A stretch of 64,000 nt of DNA from an uncultured Acidobacteriia bacterium (GTDB taxonomy: Bacteria; Acidobacteriota; Terriglobia; Bryobacterales; Bryobacteraceae), in the NCBI GenBank assembly GCA_903907865.1, contig CAIVPR010000149.1, positions 1 through 64,000 of the forward strand, in the 5' to 3' direction. A program made the position numbers and the translations under genes. Within the stretch, counting starts at the first letter, position 1, and every line of letters begins with the position of its first letter. The notes beneath the pieces were generated by a model. It was given only the letters and a program-made list of their open reading frames with translations, searched no databases and was not told where the DNA came from. Of the stretch, positions 53,224 to 61,824 are shown in pieces.

Positions 53224-53597
53224 TGTTTCTTCTCTCCACTTTCGAACACGCGTTTGCCACCGCGGCGACCGACGTGGTTAAGATCGCGAAGTTCGTCGAG
53301 TCGAAAGTACTTCCGGAGCTTCGGAAGGCGAACGCAAGTGCGGCCACTCTGGAATCCGTTACCGCGTTGGTGAGCCCGCAGGCCGCCAACATTGAGCGCG
53401 TCGGTTTCGGGATCCTCGGTCTCGCGATCAAGGCCATTCAGGACGCCGAGGCCGCGGTCGGTGCGGGCGGCGTGAACCTCACGCTCGATGCCTCGCTGGT
53501 GGCCGACATCAAGTCGCTCATCCCTGCGATCCAGAGCCAGTCGGCGCTGGGCTATGCAGCGGCCAATGCCGCGACTCCCGCAAAGGCGACCGCATAA
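53223..53597 (+). CDS. Hypothetical phage protein
   Basis: 124 aa from GTG 53223 (TAGTG overlap). Helical; FVESKVLPELRKANASAATL and SLVADIKSLIPAIQSQSALG. No family recognised. Lies between the membrane protein and tail-completion genes. Confidence 0.55.
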   Translation: MFLLSTFEHAFATAATDVVKIAKFVESKVLPELRKANASAATLESVTALVSPQAANIERVGFGILGLAIKAIQDAEAAVGAGGVNLTLDASLVADIKSLIPAIQSQSALGYAAANAATPAKATA

Positions 53598-53600
53598 GCC

Positions 53601-54212
53601 ATGGTCCGCTTCCGCATGGAAATCGCCGGAGAGGTCCAGGTGGACCGCGCGATCGCGCGGTTCGCCGAGGGCTGCTCGGACTACCGGACCGTCTGGCCGC
53701 AGGTCATGGACGAATTCTATGCGGAAGAACGGGACCAGTTTCAATCGGAGGGGGCGGCTGGCGGCCAAGGCTGGCAGCCGCTCTCACCCGCGTATCTGCA
53801 GTGGAAAGAGCGCCATTACCCGGGCCAGCCGATCATGCGGCGCACGGGCGCGCTCGAAAGTTCCCTCACTTCGGCGACGGACGCGAACGCGGTCGCGTTG
53901 CAGGGCCGGACGGCGCTCGCCCTGGGCAGCCGGGTGCAATATGCGCTGTACCACCAGTCGCTGGAGCCGCGGACACGGTTGCCGCGCCGACCGCTGGTGC
54001 AGTTGACCGAACAGTTCGCGCGTACCGTGATGCGGCTGTTTCAGGTGTATTTGGTCGATGTCGCCACTGCGGCCGGGCTGCGGGGCGGCTTGACGTCGAC
54101 ACAGATGTCGAGTTTGATCGCGCGGACTGGCAGCGGGATTCCTCCGCGCCAATCTCTCGAGAGAAAAGTACAGCGTAAGGATCACGCGCTGGTAGGGGGC
54201 AAACATGGGTGA
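53601..54212 (+). CDS. Virion morphogenesis / tail completion protein (Mu gpG-type)
   Basis: 203 aa. WQPLSPAYLQWKERHYPGQP, IMRRTGALESSLTS, VQYALYHQSLEPRTRLPRRP and LVQLTEQFARTVMRLFQVYL are the phage virion-morphogenesis family (gpS/gpG-like) pattern. It should join head and tail or complete the tail. Overlaps the next short gene by 8 bp. Confidence 0.83.
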   Translation: MVRFRMEIAGEVQVDRAIARFAEGCSDYRTVWPQVMDEFYAEERDQFQSEGAAGGQGWQPLSPAYLQWKERHYPGQPIMRRTGALESSLTSATDANAVALQGRTALALGSRVQYALYHQSLEPRTRLPRRPLVQLTEQFARTVMRLFQVYLVDVATAAGLRGGLTSTQMSSLIARTGSGIPPRQSLERKVQRKDHALVGGKHG

Positions 54213-54345
54213 ACCAAACATGGGTGAACCAAACATGGATAAGCCGTTGATCGAACTCGTCGACGCATCGAATTACCTCGAGGAGGCGGTCAAACAGGTC
54301 AGGTTCCTTGCCCAAGCGGCGCAGGAGGCAAGCGCCCGTGGCTAG
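54205..54345 (+). CDS. 46-aa phage protein with tandem repeat start
   Basis: Short, coupled gene (overlaps gpG by 8 bp and the next GTG by 8 bp). A perfect 15-bp tandem duplication (54205-54219 and 54220-54234) encodes MGEPNMGEPN. Any of three in-frame ATGs could start it. The rest is a helix (YLEEAVKQVRFLAQAAQEAS). Unknown. Confidence 0.55.
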   Translation: MGEPNMGEPNMDKPLIELVDASNYLEEAVKQVRFLAQAAQEASARG

Positions 54346-54766
54346 CCTGCTGATCGGACCCTATCTCGACGCCGTGAAGGCGTGCCTCGCGACCGTGACG
54401 CCCGCGTTCGGGCGGATCCGGATCGGCGACGCCGCGCCCATCGCGTCACTGGAAGCTTTCGTGCTGCCGGTCAAGACCGACTTCCCCAACGAGGGCGAAG
54501 GATCGACGCGCGGGCAGGTACACGAGATTCTTGTCCGCCTAGCGGTGACGGGCACCGACCCGGAGGCGCTCACGCAATTGTGCCTGCAGACGGTCCAGGC
54601 TGTCGACGCGGCGCTGGAAGATTGGACCGCGTGGCCGCTGGATGTTCCCAGCACGATGTACGCGTTCGTGGCGGGCCACAACTACGGCCCCATGTTTCAA
54701 AAGGGCGCGGGGCTGGCCTACTGGCCGGAGATCACGCTCAGGCTTTACGCAGTGGAGGTTTCATGA
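54338..54766 (+). CDS. Tail terminator-like protein (Mu gp37-type)
   Basis: 142 aa from GTG 54338 (GGAGG upstream). LLIGPYLDAVKACLATVTPA, PVKTDFPNEGEGSTRGQVHE and WPEITLRLYAVEVS are consistent with tail terminator/DUF1834-like proteins just before the tail tube. Assigned mainly by position. Confidence 0.6.
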   Translation: MASLLIGPYLDAVKACLATVTPAFGRIRIGDAAPIASLEAFVLPVKTDFPNEGEGSTRGQVHEILVRLAVTGTDPEALTQLCLQTVQAVDAALEDWTAWPLDVPSTMYAFVAGHNYGPMFQKGAGLAYWPEITLRLYAVEVS

Positions 54767-54897
54767 AGTACAAGGTCATTCTGCCCATCGACGTCGACGG
54801 GCGGATCTATCACTACGGCGACATCGTCGAGCTCGATCTCGACACTGCCGTCCTATACGCACACGCGCTGATCGCGCAGGAAGAAGAGGGCAAGTAA
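54763..54897 (+). CDS. 44-aa tail-module protein (Mu gp38-like position)
   Basis: MKYKVILPIDVDGRIYHYGD and a helix LYAHALIAQEEEGK. ATGA overlap with the upstream gene and immediately before the tube gene. Beta-strand start and short helix recall the small protein between terminator and sheath/tube in Mu-like phages. Unknown function. Confidence 0.6.
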   Translation: MKYKVILPIDVDGRIYHYGDIVELDLDTAVLYAHALIAQEEEGK

Positions 54898-55494
54898 ATG
54901 GCTGGAACGGCAAAAGCTTACGTCCCCGCGGCAATGAACCAAGGGCCGGGGGACATCTGGATCATCGGCACTCCGCCTTCGGATTCCGCGCAGAGGTTGA
55001 CGCTGGCCGCGGACGGTACCCCGGACGCGACGGCGCACCCGTCCAGCATCCACCTCGGCGCTACGACGGGGCCAATCACCTTCAACCTGAAGAACAAGGC
55101 GAAGGACATCATGGCGGACCAGTTCGACGCGCCTATCGACAAGTTCGTTGAAGCGGTGGAGGGCACCCTCGAAGCCGAGATGGCCCAGCAATCGGTGGAT
55201 TTGCTGCAGCAGGCATTTTCGACCGGGGTCTATTCGACGGGCACGGGCTACAAACAGTTGACATTCGGTGGCATCGCGCAGGTGCCCAGCGTATGCGTCG
55301 CTGCGATTGCTCCCAAGCGGATGGGGGCTGGCCTGTTTCTGGTCTCCCTCCTGTACAAGGTGGCGACGACGGATGGATTCACCGTCACGTATGGCCGCGC
55401 GAAACAGTCGGCGCACAAGCTGACGTTCCATGGCATGGTGGACATCACGCGGACGGCCGGCCGCCAAATCGGCGTGCAGTACGAGACGATCTAG
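54898..55494 (+). CDS. Major tail tube protein
   Basis: 198 aa, beta-rich with a single helix. DIWIIGTPPSDSAQRLTLAA and FVEAVEGTLEAEMAQQSVDL followed by TFHGMVDITRTAGRQIGVQY are the phage tail-tube fold pattern. No sheath gene lies next to it, which argues for a non-contractile (siphovirus-like) tail. Confidence 0.75.
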   Translation: MAGTAKAYVPAAMNQGPGDIWIIGTPPSDSAQRLTLAADGTPDATAHPSSIHLGATTGPITFNLKNKAKDIMADQFDAPIDKFVEAVEGTLEAEMAQQSVDLLQQAFSTGVYSTGTGYKQLTFGGIAQVPSVCVAAIAPKRMGAGLFLVSLLYKVATTDGFTVTYGRAKQSAHKLTFHGMVDITRTAGRQIGVQYETI

Positions 55495-55516
55495 TCCGGT
55501 TCGCAAGGGGGCAAAC

Positions 55517-56075
55517 ATGCAGAATCGTGCAAAGTTGTGGAGAGAAAAGGCCCGGCAGCAGGCCATCGCTGGCGCGGTGTTCTTGACCTTGCCGTCCGGC
55601 GCGGAGATCTTGGCGCGGAGGCCGGGTCCGTCGTGGTTCGCGGCACAGCAGAGGCTTCCAGTCGGGCTAGCGGCGGCGGCCACCGGCGTTCAGGGCGGCG
55701 ATCCGAGCGACGAGCAGATCGCCGACATGATCGGCTTTCTGCGGCGCGTGATGGAGTACTCCGTTCTGGATCCGGCAATCTCGCTCACGCCGGGCCCTGA
55801 CGAGATGCATCCATCCGAGATCCCGGATGAGGATTCGGCCTACATTATCCGGTGGGCGATGCGGGGGGTGGAAGCCGCTGAGCTCGCCGAGTTTCGTGCA
55901 GTCGAACCAGATGGAGGCGTTGGCGGTGGCGGCGCACACCTTCGGGCAGCGCCCGTCGACGCTGCTGGCGATTGTGGATCCGGTGTTGGCGTTGGAGCTG
56001 GATCTGGCGGCCTCCGCTACGTTCCAACGGATGAAGTCTGAGGCGTTTGAAGCTGCAACTGGGATGGGGGATTAG
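55517..56075 (+). CDS. Tail assembly chaperone with probable -2 programmed frameshift
   Basis: The first frame (from ATG 55517) runs to 56041 but, after the G-run at 55863, becomes a Gly-rich shadow. The second frame, open from before the run to 56075, gives a sensible helical end (MEALAVAAHTFGQRPSTLLA, LELDLAASATFQRMKSEAFE). A shift of -2 (or +1) at GGGGGG joins IPDEDSAYIIRWAMRG to GWKPLSSPSF and on to the second part. Tail chaperones just before the tape measure commonly use such shifts, and a -2 shift is known for Mu. One protein of about 186 aa results. Confidence 0.75.
55863..55868 (+). promoter_or_regulatory. Slippery G6 frameshift site
   Basis: CGG GGG GTG in the zero frame; six G's let the P-site tRNA-Gly at 55865-55867 re-pair at 55863-55865, giving -2. 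A +1 slip at the same place is the alternative. Confidence 0.6.
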
Positions 56076-58505
56076 GTGGGCTTCGACTCGACGGCGGGAA
56101 TCTTGTTCAATATCAACGCGAACGCGGACGATGCGACCAGCAACGTCGCGAAGTTCCGCACCCTGCTGAGCAAGGATCTGAGCGACATCGGTGCCGAGTT
56201 TGATTCCTGGTCGACCAAGATCTTCGGCGAGATGACGACGATGACCGCCGTTACCACCGCCGGGCTGGCGGCGATTGCGGCGGGAGCTGTGGCTTTGACG
56301 TCGGCGCTCGTCTCCGCGACTGAAAAGTACATCGAGTACGCCTCCGAAATCGGGAAGGCTTCCAGGCTGACGGGTATCACTGCGGAGAACATGTCCGTAC
56401 TCCGCTATGCGGCCCAACAGACAGGAACCGATTTCGGACAGGTCGAAAAGGCGCTGGAGAAGTTTGCGGTCGCCACAGTCCAGGCCGCTTCGGGCTCGGG
56501 CACTGCGGCGCAAGCTTTCAAGGGACTGGGGATCAATGCCAGCGATGTCGCGAACGGCCAGAAGGATCTCTGGTCGCTGTTCGGGAAAGTATCGGATTCG
56601 CTTCACGACAATGCGACCTCCGTGCAGCGGACTACGGCCATGCACGAGCTTTTCGGGCGGCAGGGTGCCCAGACCAACAGGGTGGTAGCGTCGGGGTCGG
56701 CTGCCTTGAAGAAGTACGCGGAAGCTGCCGAGAAGGCCGGGATGATCCTCAATACCAAGTTATTGGCGGAGACTGGTGCCTACAAGGCACAGCTGCGCGA
56801 CCTTCAGGCACAGCAACAAGCTTTCGATCTGGAGATGGGGCAGGCGTTTTTGCCCCTGATGCAGCAATGGAACGCGCTGTGGTTGGCGATTCTTCAAACC
56901 GTGAAGGACACGTTCAGTTCGGATGCGGCGACGGCAAATAAAACCAACGTCTTGGACAACTATGAAATCCAGATGAAACGTCTGGACAAGATCAAGGCGG
57001 ATTCCATTGCACGGGCGAAAGCGGAGGAAGAGCAGAACAAGAAAGAACAGCTGGGAATCGTCAACCAAGCTGAAGCCGTCGCCCAGCTGAGCCAGGAATG
57101 GTATGGACTGTCGGGCATCATGGAGAGCCTGCAGGCGAAGATTGCCGCAGGCGACGGACCTTTGGCCAAGCTGGCCGAGGAGATGCACCACTACTGGTTC
57201 GAGACCGACAAGGCCATTGAGGAGCTGCAGAAGCTGCAGAGCGAAGGCAAGATCACGGGCGAGACGTTCGACCGCGAATACGCCAAGCTGATGCAGATTC
57301 CAGCCGCTCTCGACAAGATCCAGCAGCAGACGCGCGACAAGATCATCGAAGGCCAGATCGTTGAGCTCGAAAAGGAGCAGGACGCGCTGGCGAATGCCCA
57401 CCGGCAGCTGGTCGACAAGCTGGATACCTATGCAGCCGACGAGTGGTCCCACCGGCGAGCGGCTTTCGTCAAGGAATACGACTCGCTGGTTCACGAGATG
57501 GAGCAAAAGGCCAAGCTGACGGAGGCCGACGAGAAGCTGTTGGTCCAGATCCGGGCGGCCGGGCTGGAGAAGATCCATCGCGACCAGCAAGAGGCCTTCC
57601 TTAAAGAGATTGTCGCGTTGCAGGAGCAGACGAAGTCCGTCGTCGCGGAAGCGATGACCCAGAGGCAAAAGCTCGAATTCGAGTATGAGGAGTCGCTGGT
57701 CAAGTACTCGCAGATCGAGGAGCAAAAGGCGCTGAAAACGGCGCAGTCCGAGGCGGAGGCGAACACGATCCGCGAGCTTTACGCCCGCAACCGCACCCTG
57801 CTCACCGAAAAGTACAACCGCGATCTACAGACCCTCGTCAATTCGCAGGGCTGGCAGGGCGTGTTCGGCGCCTACTTCGCGCAGGAGCTCAAGAACAACG
57901 AAGTACTGATGCGGCAGTGGGCCCAGTCGAGCAACCAGAGCTTGTTGATGGTCAAGGTGACCATGGAGGCACTGCGGCAGACTGGCCGGCAGGCGTTCGC
58001 CGAGTTCGCCCAGGGCATGGGCTCCGGGATCGCGCAGGCCATCGTGTATAGCACGTCCATCGGACAGGCCATGCGGGCGGCGCTGGCATCGACATTGGAG
58101 AGCATCGCGGCCCGGTCGCTGATGCAAGCGATTTATGCTACTGGACTGGGTTTCCTCGATCTGGCGGAAGGCGATGATGCGGGCGCGACGGCGGCTTTCA
58201 CTTCCGCGGCTATCTTTGGTTCGATTGGGGCGGTGGCTGCCATCGCGGGGCGCGCCGTCGCCCCTCCACAGGGCGGTGCCTCGACCGGTGCGTCGGCATC
58301 GTCTTCCTCGTCAACGTCTGCCGCAGGCGCGGTGGCGGGTACGTCCGCGGCGTCGCCCGGCCCGACCGTGATCTTGTACGTGCAGGGGCATGTGATCGGC
58401 ACGTCGGGAGTGCAGCAGCTCACCGACATCATCAACCAGGCCGTATACGGGAACGACGTCAAGCTCTACGCGTCGCACGCGGCGTCGACGGGGGCGCAAC
58501 TCTAA
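56076..58505 (+). CDS. Tail tape measure protein
   Basis: 809 aa from GTG 56076, abutting the chaperone stop. Early hydrophobic segments (about 48-75), then long charged coiled coils (KIKADSIARAKAEEEQNKKE, LEKEQDALANAHRQLVDKLD), a second hydrophobic region near 650-740 and a Ser/Ala-rich end. Its length sets the tail length; 809 residues imply a tail of about 120 nm by the usual 1.5 A per residue rule. Confidence 0.92.
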   Translation: MGFDSTAGILFNINANADDATSNVAKFRTLLSKDLSDIGAEFDSWSTKIFGEMTTMTAVTTAGLAAIAAGAVALTSALVSATEKYIEYASEIGKASRLTGITAENMSVLRYAAQQTGTDFGQVEKALEKFAVATVQAASGSGTAAQAFKGLGINASDVANGQKDLWSLFGKVSDSLHDNATSVQRTTAMHELFGRQGAQTNRVVASGSAALKKYAEAAEKAGMILNTKLLAETGAYKAQLRDLQAQQQAFDLEMGQAFLPLMQQWNALWLAILQTVKDTFSSDAATANKTNVLDNYEIQMKRLDKIKADSIARAKAEEEQNKKEQLGIVNQAEAVAQLSQEWYGLSGIMESLQAKIAAGDGPLAKLAEEMHHYWFETDKAIEELQKLQSEGKITGETFDREYAKLMQIPAALDKIQQQTRDKIIEGQIVELEKEQDALANAHRQLVDKLDTYAADEWSHRRAAFVKEYDSLVHEMEQKAKLTEADEKLLVQIRAAGLEKIHRDQQEAFLKEIVALQEQTKSVVAEAMTQRQKLEFEYEESLVKYSQIEEQKALKTAQSEAEANTIRELYARNRTLLTEKYNRDLQTLVNSQGWQGVFGAYFAQELKNNEVLMRQWAQSSNQSLLMVKVTMEALRQTGRQAFAEFAQGMGSGIAQAIVYSTSIGQAMRAALASTLESIAARSLMQAIYATGLGFLDLAEGDDAGATAAFTSAAIFGSIGAVAAIAGRAVAPPQGGASTGASASSSSSTSAAGAVAGTSAASPGPTVILYVQGHVIGTSGVQQLTDIINQAVYGNDVKLYASHAASTGAQL

Positions 58506-58936
58506 TGAGTGTCCGGCTGACCTACACGGACGCGTCCTCGGTCACGCACCAGCTCGTGTTCGAGCCGGAAAATTTCACCTGCGAGGACGTGTATCGGGCG
58601 AAGGACAATCTGTCCACGAGCGGATACCGCGAGCGCGTGCTACAGGCGGCGGATGCGCTGATCTCGTTCACTTTGCCGGGTCTGGTGGTCGGGGTAACGC
58701 TGGGCAATTGGCTGTTTTTCTATCGGTGGGCGTCGGTCGGAGGCCAGTTCAGCGTGGAGCCGAACTACCAGCACTCGTCGCAGTCCTACCATTGCGTGCT
58801 GGAGGACACGGGCTGCAAGACCACCCGCGTCGCGCTGAAGGTGTATTCGCTCGCTGCGCGTTTCCGGATTGTGCCGGATTCCTCCGCGCCGTTTCACGCG
58901 GGCGAGGTCATGGACTCGTTCTGGGGGCTGTTCTAG
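58505..58936 (+). CDS. Tail-tip/baseplate protein, unknown
   Basis: 143 aa, beta-rich (MSVRLTYTDASSVTHQLVFE) with two Cys. TAATG overlap with the tape measure. Distal-tail proteins occupy this position; no sequence-level assignment. Confidence 0.6.
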   Translation: MSVRLTYTDASSVTHQLVFEPENFTCEDVYRAKDNLSTSGYRERVLQAADALISFTLPGLVVGVTLGNWLFFYRWASVGGQFSVEPNYQHSSQSYHCVLEDTGCKTTRVALKVYSLAARFRIVPDSSAPFHAGEVMDSFWGLF

Positions 58937-58937
58937 G

Positions 58938-60272
58938 GTGCTGACGGTCACCTCCGGTTTCGCGACCCGCAATGCCGCACTGGCGAAGATGCCGATCTAC
59001 GTCTTCACCATCGCGTCGCTGTCGGACGCCTATTCGACGCATGATCTGGGGCGCTACTCGATCACGGGCGTCCCGATGACCTGCCACCCGTGGCTGAAGA
59101 CGCCGCAGGGCGCGTCGCAGTCGATTGACGTGCAGGCCGGAAGCTCGTCGATTGGGGAGATGACCTGCGAGGTGGTGGATTTAGGCGGCGCGGTGCGGTC
59201 GGTGGTCGGCGGCCAGACGCTGGAGGGGCAGCAGGTCCAGTTGCTGGTGGGGTATCCGGGCTCGGCGTGGTCGGATTTCGTGGTGCTAAACACCTACAAG
59301 CTCTACAAGATCGTGCCTTCGAAGGACTACGGGAGCTATGTATTCTCGTCGCGGGATGTCCAAATGGATTCGAAGACAACGATCTGGAACCACCCGGAGA
59401 ACGGCGCGCCGCTGAGCAGTTCGAACCCGTGGGTGCTGCAGGGGACGCCGTGCGAGATCATCCAGGCGGTCTGGCTGGCCGGTTTGATGCTCGGCGCGGA
59501 TACGATCGATCGTGCGACGATGGCCGCCTTGGATTCCGAGACCGAGTCGATGTATGGCAATTCGCGGCCCTACCTGTTCAGCATGGTCGAGCCGTTTCAG
59601 GCGAAGCCGTTTCTGGAGAAGCTGTACCAGTCGGCGGGGATGTATCCGGTGGTCGACGCGCTGGGGAGGCTGAGTGTGCGGGGTTTCCGTGCGCCCGCGG
59701 CTGGCGCGAGTCCCGTCTTCGCGTTTAGCGCGGACAACGTGATCGGGCTGCCGGAGTTCGACCGGGCTCCGATTCTGAACGATTTGCAGTGGGAGATTGA
59801 CGCCCAGACCAGCGCTAGTTCGTCGAGCGGGAACTACAAGACGACGTTGCTGTTTTTGAATGCGACGTCGATCAGCTTGTTCCAGCGTTCGCAGCAGCGG
59901 GACATCCAGTCGGACGGACTCCGGACGGAACTCGGGGCCCAGTGGTGGTGTCAGGAGGTCTCGCAGCGTGTGTTCGACCGGTTCGCCGGGACGTCGGCGC
60001 TGAGGGGCGGAGCTCCGCTGATTTCCGTGACCGCGTTTCTGGCCACGTTGCCGGTGTGGGTGGGCGATTACGTGTCCCTGACACACCCCTTGATGCCGAA
60101 TCTTTTCACCGGCGGGCTGGGACTGACGAACCGGGTGATGGAAGTGGTGGACCGTGCGCCGGATTATGCGAATGGTCGGATGCAGTACAAGCTGCTGGAT
60201 ACCGGGTTGACGGGCGCGGGGGCGGCGACGAGCATCGGGTCGGCGGTGATCGGGACAACGACTTTGTATTGA
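58938..60272 (+). CDS. Baseplate hub / tail-tip protein
   Basis: 444 aa from GTG 58938. N-terminal beta domains (GFATRNAALAKMPIYVFTIA) and a central region with LFSMVEPFQAKPFLEKLYQS and MYPVVDALGRLSVRGFRAPA, as in hub/tail-tip proteins. No catalytic motif. By position it is the central hub after the tape measure. Confidence 0.65.
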   Translation: MLTVTSGFATRNAALAKMPIYVFTIASLSDAYSTHDLGRYSITGVPMTCHPWLKTPQGASQSIDVQAGSSSIGEMTCEVVDLGGAVRSVVGGQTLEGQQVQLLVGYPGSAWSDFVVLNTYKLYKIVPSKDYGSYVFSSRDVQMDSKTTIWNHPENGAPLSSSNPWVLQGTPCEIIQAVWLAGLMLGADTIDRATMAALDSETESMYGNSRPYLFSMVEPFQAKPFLEKLYQSAGMYPVVDALGRLSVRGFRAPAAGASPVFAFSADNVIGLPEFDRAPILNDLQWEIDAQTSASSSSGNYKTTLLFLNATSISLFQRSQQRDIQSDGLRTELGAQWWCQEVSQRVFDRFAGTSALRGGAPLISVTAFLATLPVWVGDYVSLTHPLMPNLFTGGLGLTNRVMEVVDRAPDYANGRMQYKLLDTGLTGAGAATSIGSAVIGTTTLY

Positions 60273-60279
60273 GGTGCTT

Positions 60280-60618
60280 ATGGAGAAGACGAAGAAGGCG
60301 AAGATGATCAACGTGATTGTGTCGGCGGAGGATTTGGCGCGGACGCCGGAGCTGGCCGAGGCTGGCCTCGAGGCCGGGGATCTGGTGGGCATCGAGCCTG
60401 AGGATCTGGTGGAACCCAATCAGGCCACGCCGGTAACGCGGGCGATCCCGGTGTTTTACATTCGCGCCGACGAGCCGGATGGCATCTGGATGCTGATCGG
60501 GGCGGTGGATGCGGCGAAGAAGAGACACGTCCATAAGCCGATGGACCCGGATCGCTTGCGGAGGTTGCAGCACACGATCCGCGAGTTCGATCTGTGGATG
60601 GAGGAGCAATGTCACTAG
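60280..60618 (+). CDS. Hypothetical tail-module protein
   Basis: 112 aa from ATG 60280 (GAGGTG upstream). Acidic N-terminal part (TPELAEAGLEAGDLVGIEPE) and helical end. Unknown. Overlaps the next gene by 10 bp. Confidence 0.55.
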   Translation: MEKTKKAKMINVIVSAEDLARTPELAEAGLEAGDLVGIEPEDLVEPNQATPVTRAIPVFYIRADEPDGIWMLIGAVDAAKKRHVHKPMDPDRLRRLQHTIREFDLWMEEQCH

Positions 60619-61067
60619 TCCTGACCACCGGGCAGCCGGGGTTTACGGAGATCGCGGACTCCACCTTCAATTCAGGCAATGCGCTGTCGGCGTCGGCCTT
60701 GAAGAGCCTGAATGCCGACGCCAAGTTTGGCGTGGTGAGGAATGAGCAGTTCTGGGGCTACTACCGGAATGGCGAGACGGTGTCGCTGCCGGTTTCGACC
60801 GCGGACGGTTACACATATTCGCGGTCCGAGCTGCTCTATACGTGGGCCTTGTACTGGAGTGGATCGGCGACCGCAGCGTGCAATGGCACCCAGACAGCGC
60901 CCTCGCGTGGGGCGACCAGCGGCGGCGGCACACTGCTGCAGATGGGGTGTGTGATCGATCAGTCAACGGGGGACGTGGCGTGCACGGCATCGTATTTCAG
61001 CGGTTCGCAGCACGATACCAACGACGGCATCTGGCTGGTGATCACGCACGCGCAGAGGTCCAGATAG
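60609..61067 (+). CDS. Fibre-associated protein, unknown
   Basis: 152 aa, Ser/Thr/Gly-rich beta composition (GFTEIADSTFNSGNALSASA), with two Cys near the end. Probably part of the tail-fibre assembly that follows. Confidence 0.55.
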   Translation: MSLVLTTGQPGFTEIADSTFNSGNALSASALKSLNADAKFGVVRNEQFWGYYRNGETVSLPVSTADGYTYSRSELLYTWALYWSGSATAACNGTQTAPSRGATSGGGTLLQMGCVIDQSTGDVACTASYFSGSQHDTNDGIWLVITHAQRSR

Positions 61068-61071
61068 GGGG

Positions 61072-61824
61072 ATGGTGATCGCGCCCAATTCCGTGCGCCG
61101 CGGCGTCGTGAGCGGTTTCGTGCTCGACGTTGGCACCGCTTTGGTGCCCGTGGTGGGAATTGGGGTGCTGTTTTTCGGATCGGGCGCGGGCACGATGTAC
61201 CGACCGGCGACCGCGCCGACTTTGCCGGCCGCATCGGCGTCGACGCTGCAGTGGTTGGGATACGGGGCGTCGGGGTTCTACTGGGCCTCGACGCCGGGCG
61301 GCGTGGGGGCGACGGATGCGCTGGTCGGGTGGGTACTGACGGACGGGTCGACGGTGGTCCAGACGAGTGCGCAGCAGTTCGCGGTGGCGGCAGATTCGGG
61401 ATCCGGGTCGACGGGCGGCGGGGTGCCGTCGTCGTCGGGCGCGCCTCCGAGTTTGGGCACGGGCATGGTTGGGGGTATCCCGTTCGGGTATTCGACCGTG
61501 AGCGCAGTGGCTGGGTCGGTGGCTGTTGATTTGGCGACGGGCGACAATTTCCGGCTGACGCTGGGGGCGACGGCGGTGACGATGGCCGCGCCGACGTGGG
61601 CGTATACGATTCCGTTCGGGTCGGTGATCTATGTGTATTTGGTGTCGACGTCGGGGTGTGCGGCTCCGGTTTGGACGGGTGGCGCGGGCGGGTATTGCTC
61701 GGATACTGCCTCGCGGATCGCGATAGACCCCACGCCGGGGACTGAGACCAATGTGGCGATCAAGTTCCATTCGACGGGGTATTGGTCGGTGGAGTATACG
61801 GACACGGGGAGGGCTACGTCATGA
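61072..61824 (+). CDS. Tail fibre-like protein, Ser/Gly-rich
   Basis: 250 aa. An initial hydrophobic stretch (about 12-40), a Ser/Gly linker (about 108-125) and a beta-rich C-terminal domain (FGYSTVSAVAGSVAVDLATG to FHSTGYWSVEYTD). Typical of fibre or receptor-binding proteins. ATGA overlap with the next fibre gene. Confidence 0.6.
   Translation: MVIAPNSVRRGVVSGFVLDVGTALVPVVGIGVLFFGSGAGTMYRPATAPTLPAASASTLQWLGYGASGFYWASTPGGVGATDALVGWVLTDGSTVVQTSAQQFAVAADSGSGSTGGGVPSSSGAPPSLGTGMVGGIPFGYSTVSAVAGSVAVDLATGDNFRLTLGATAVTMAAPTWAYTIPFGSVIYVYLVSTSGCAAPVWTGGAGGYCSDTASRIAIDPTPGTETNVAIKFHSTGYWSVEYTDTGRATS

Noticed and set aside
56760-57725. 321-aa minus-strand frame in the tape measure gene
   Set aside because: Leucine-rich shadow of coiled-coil codons; no support.
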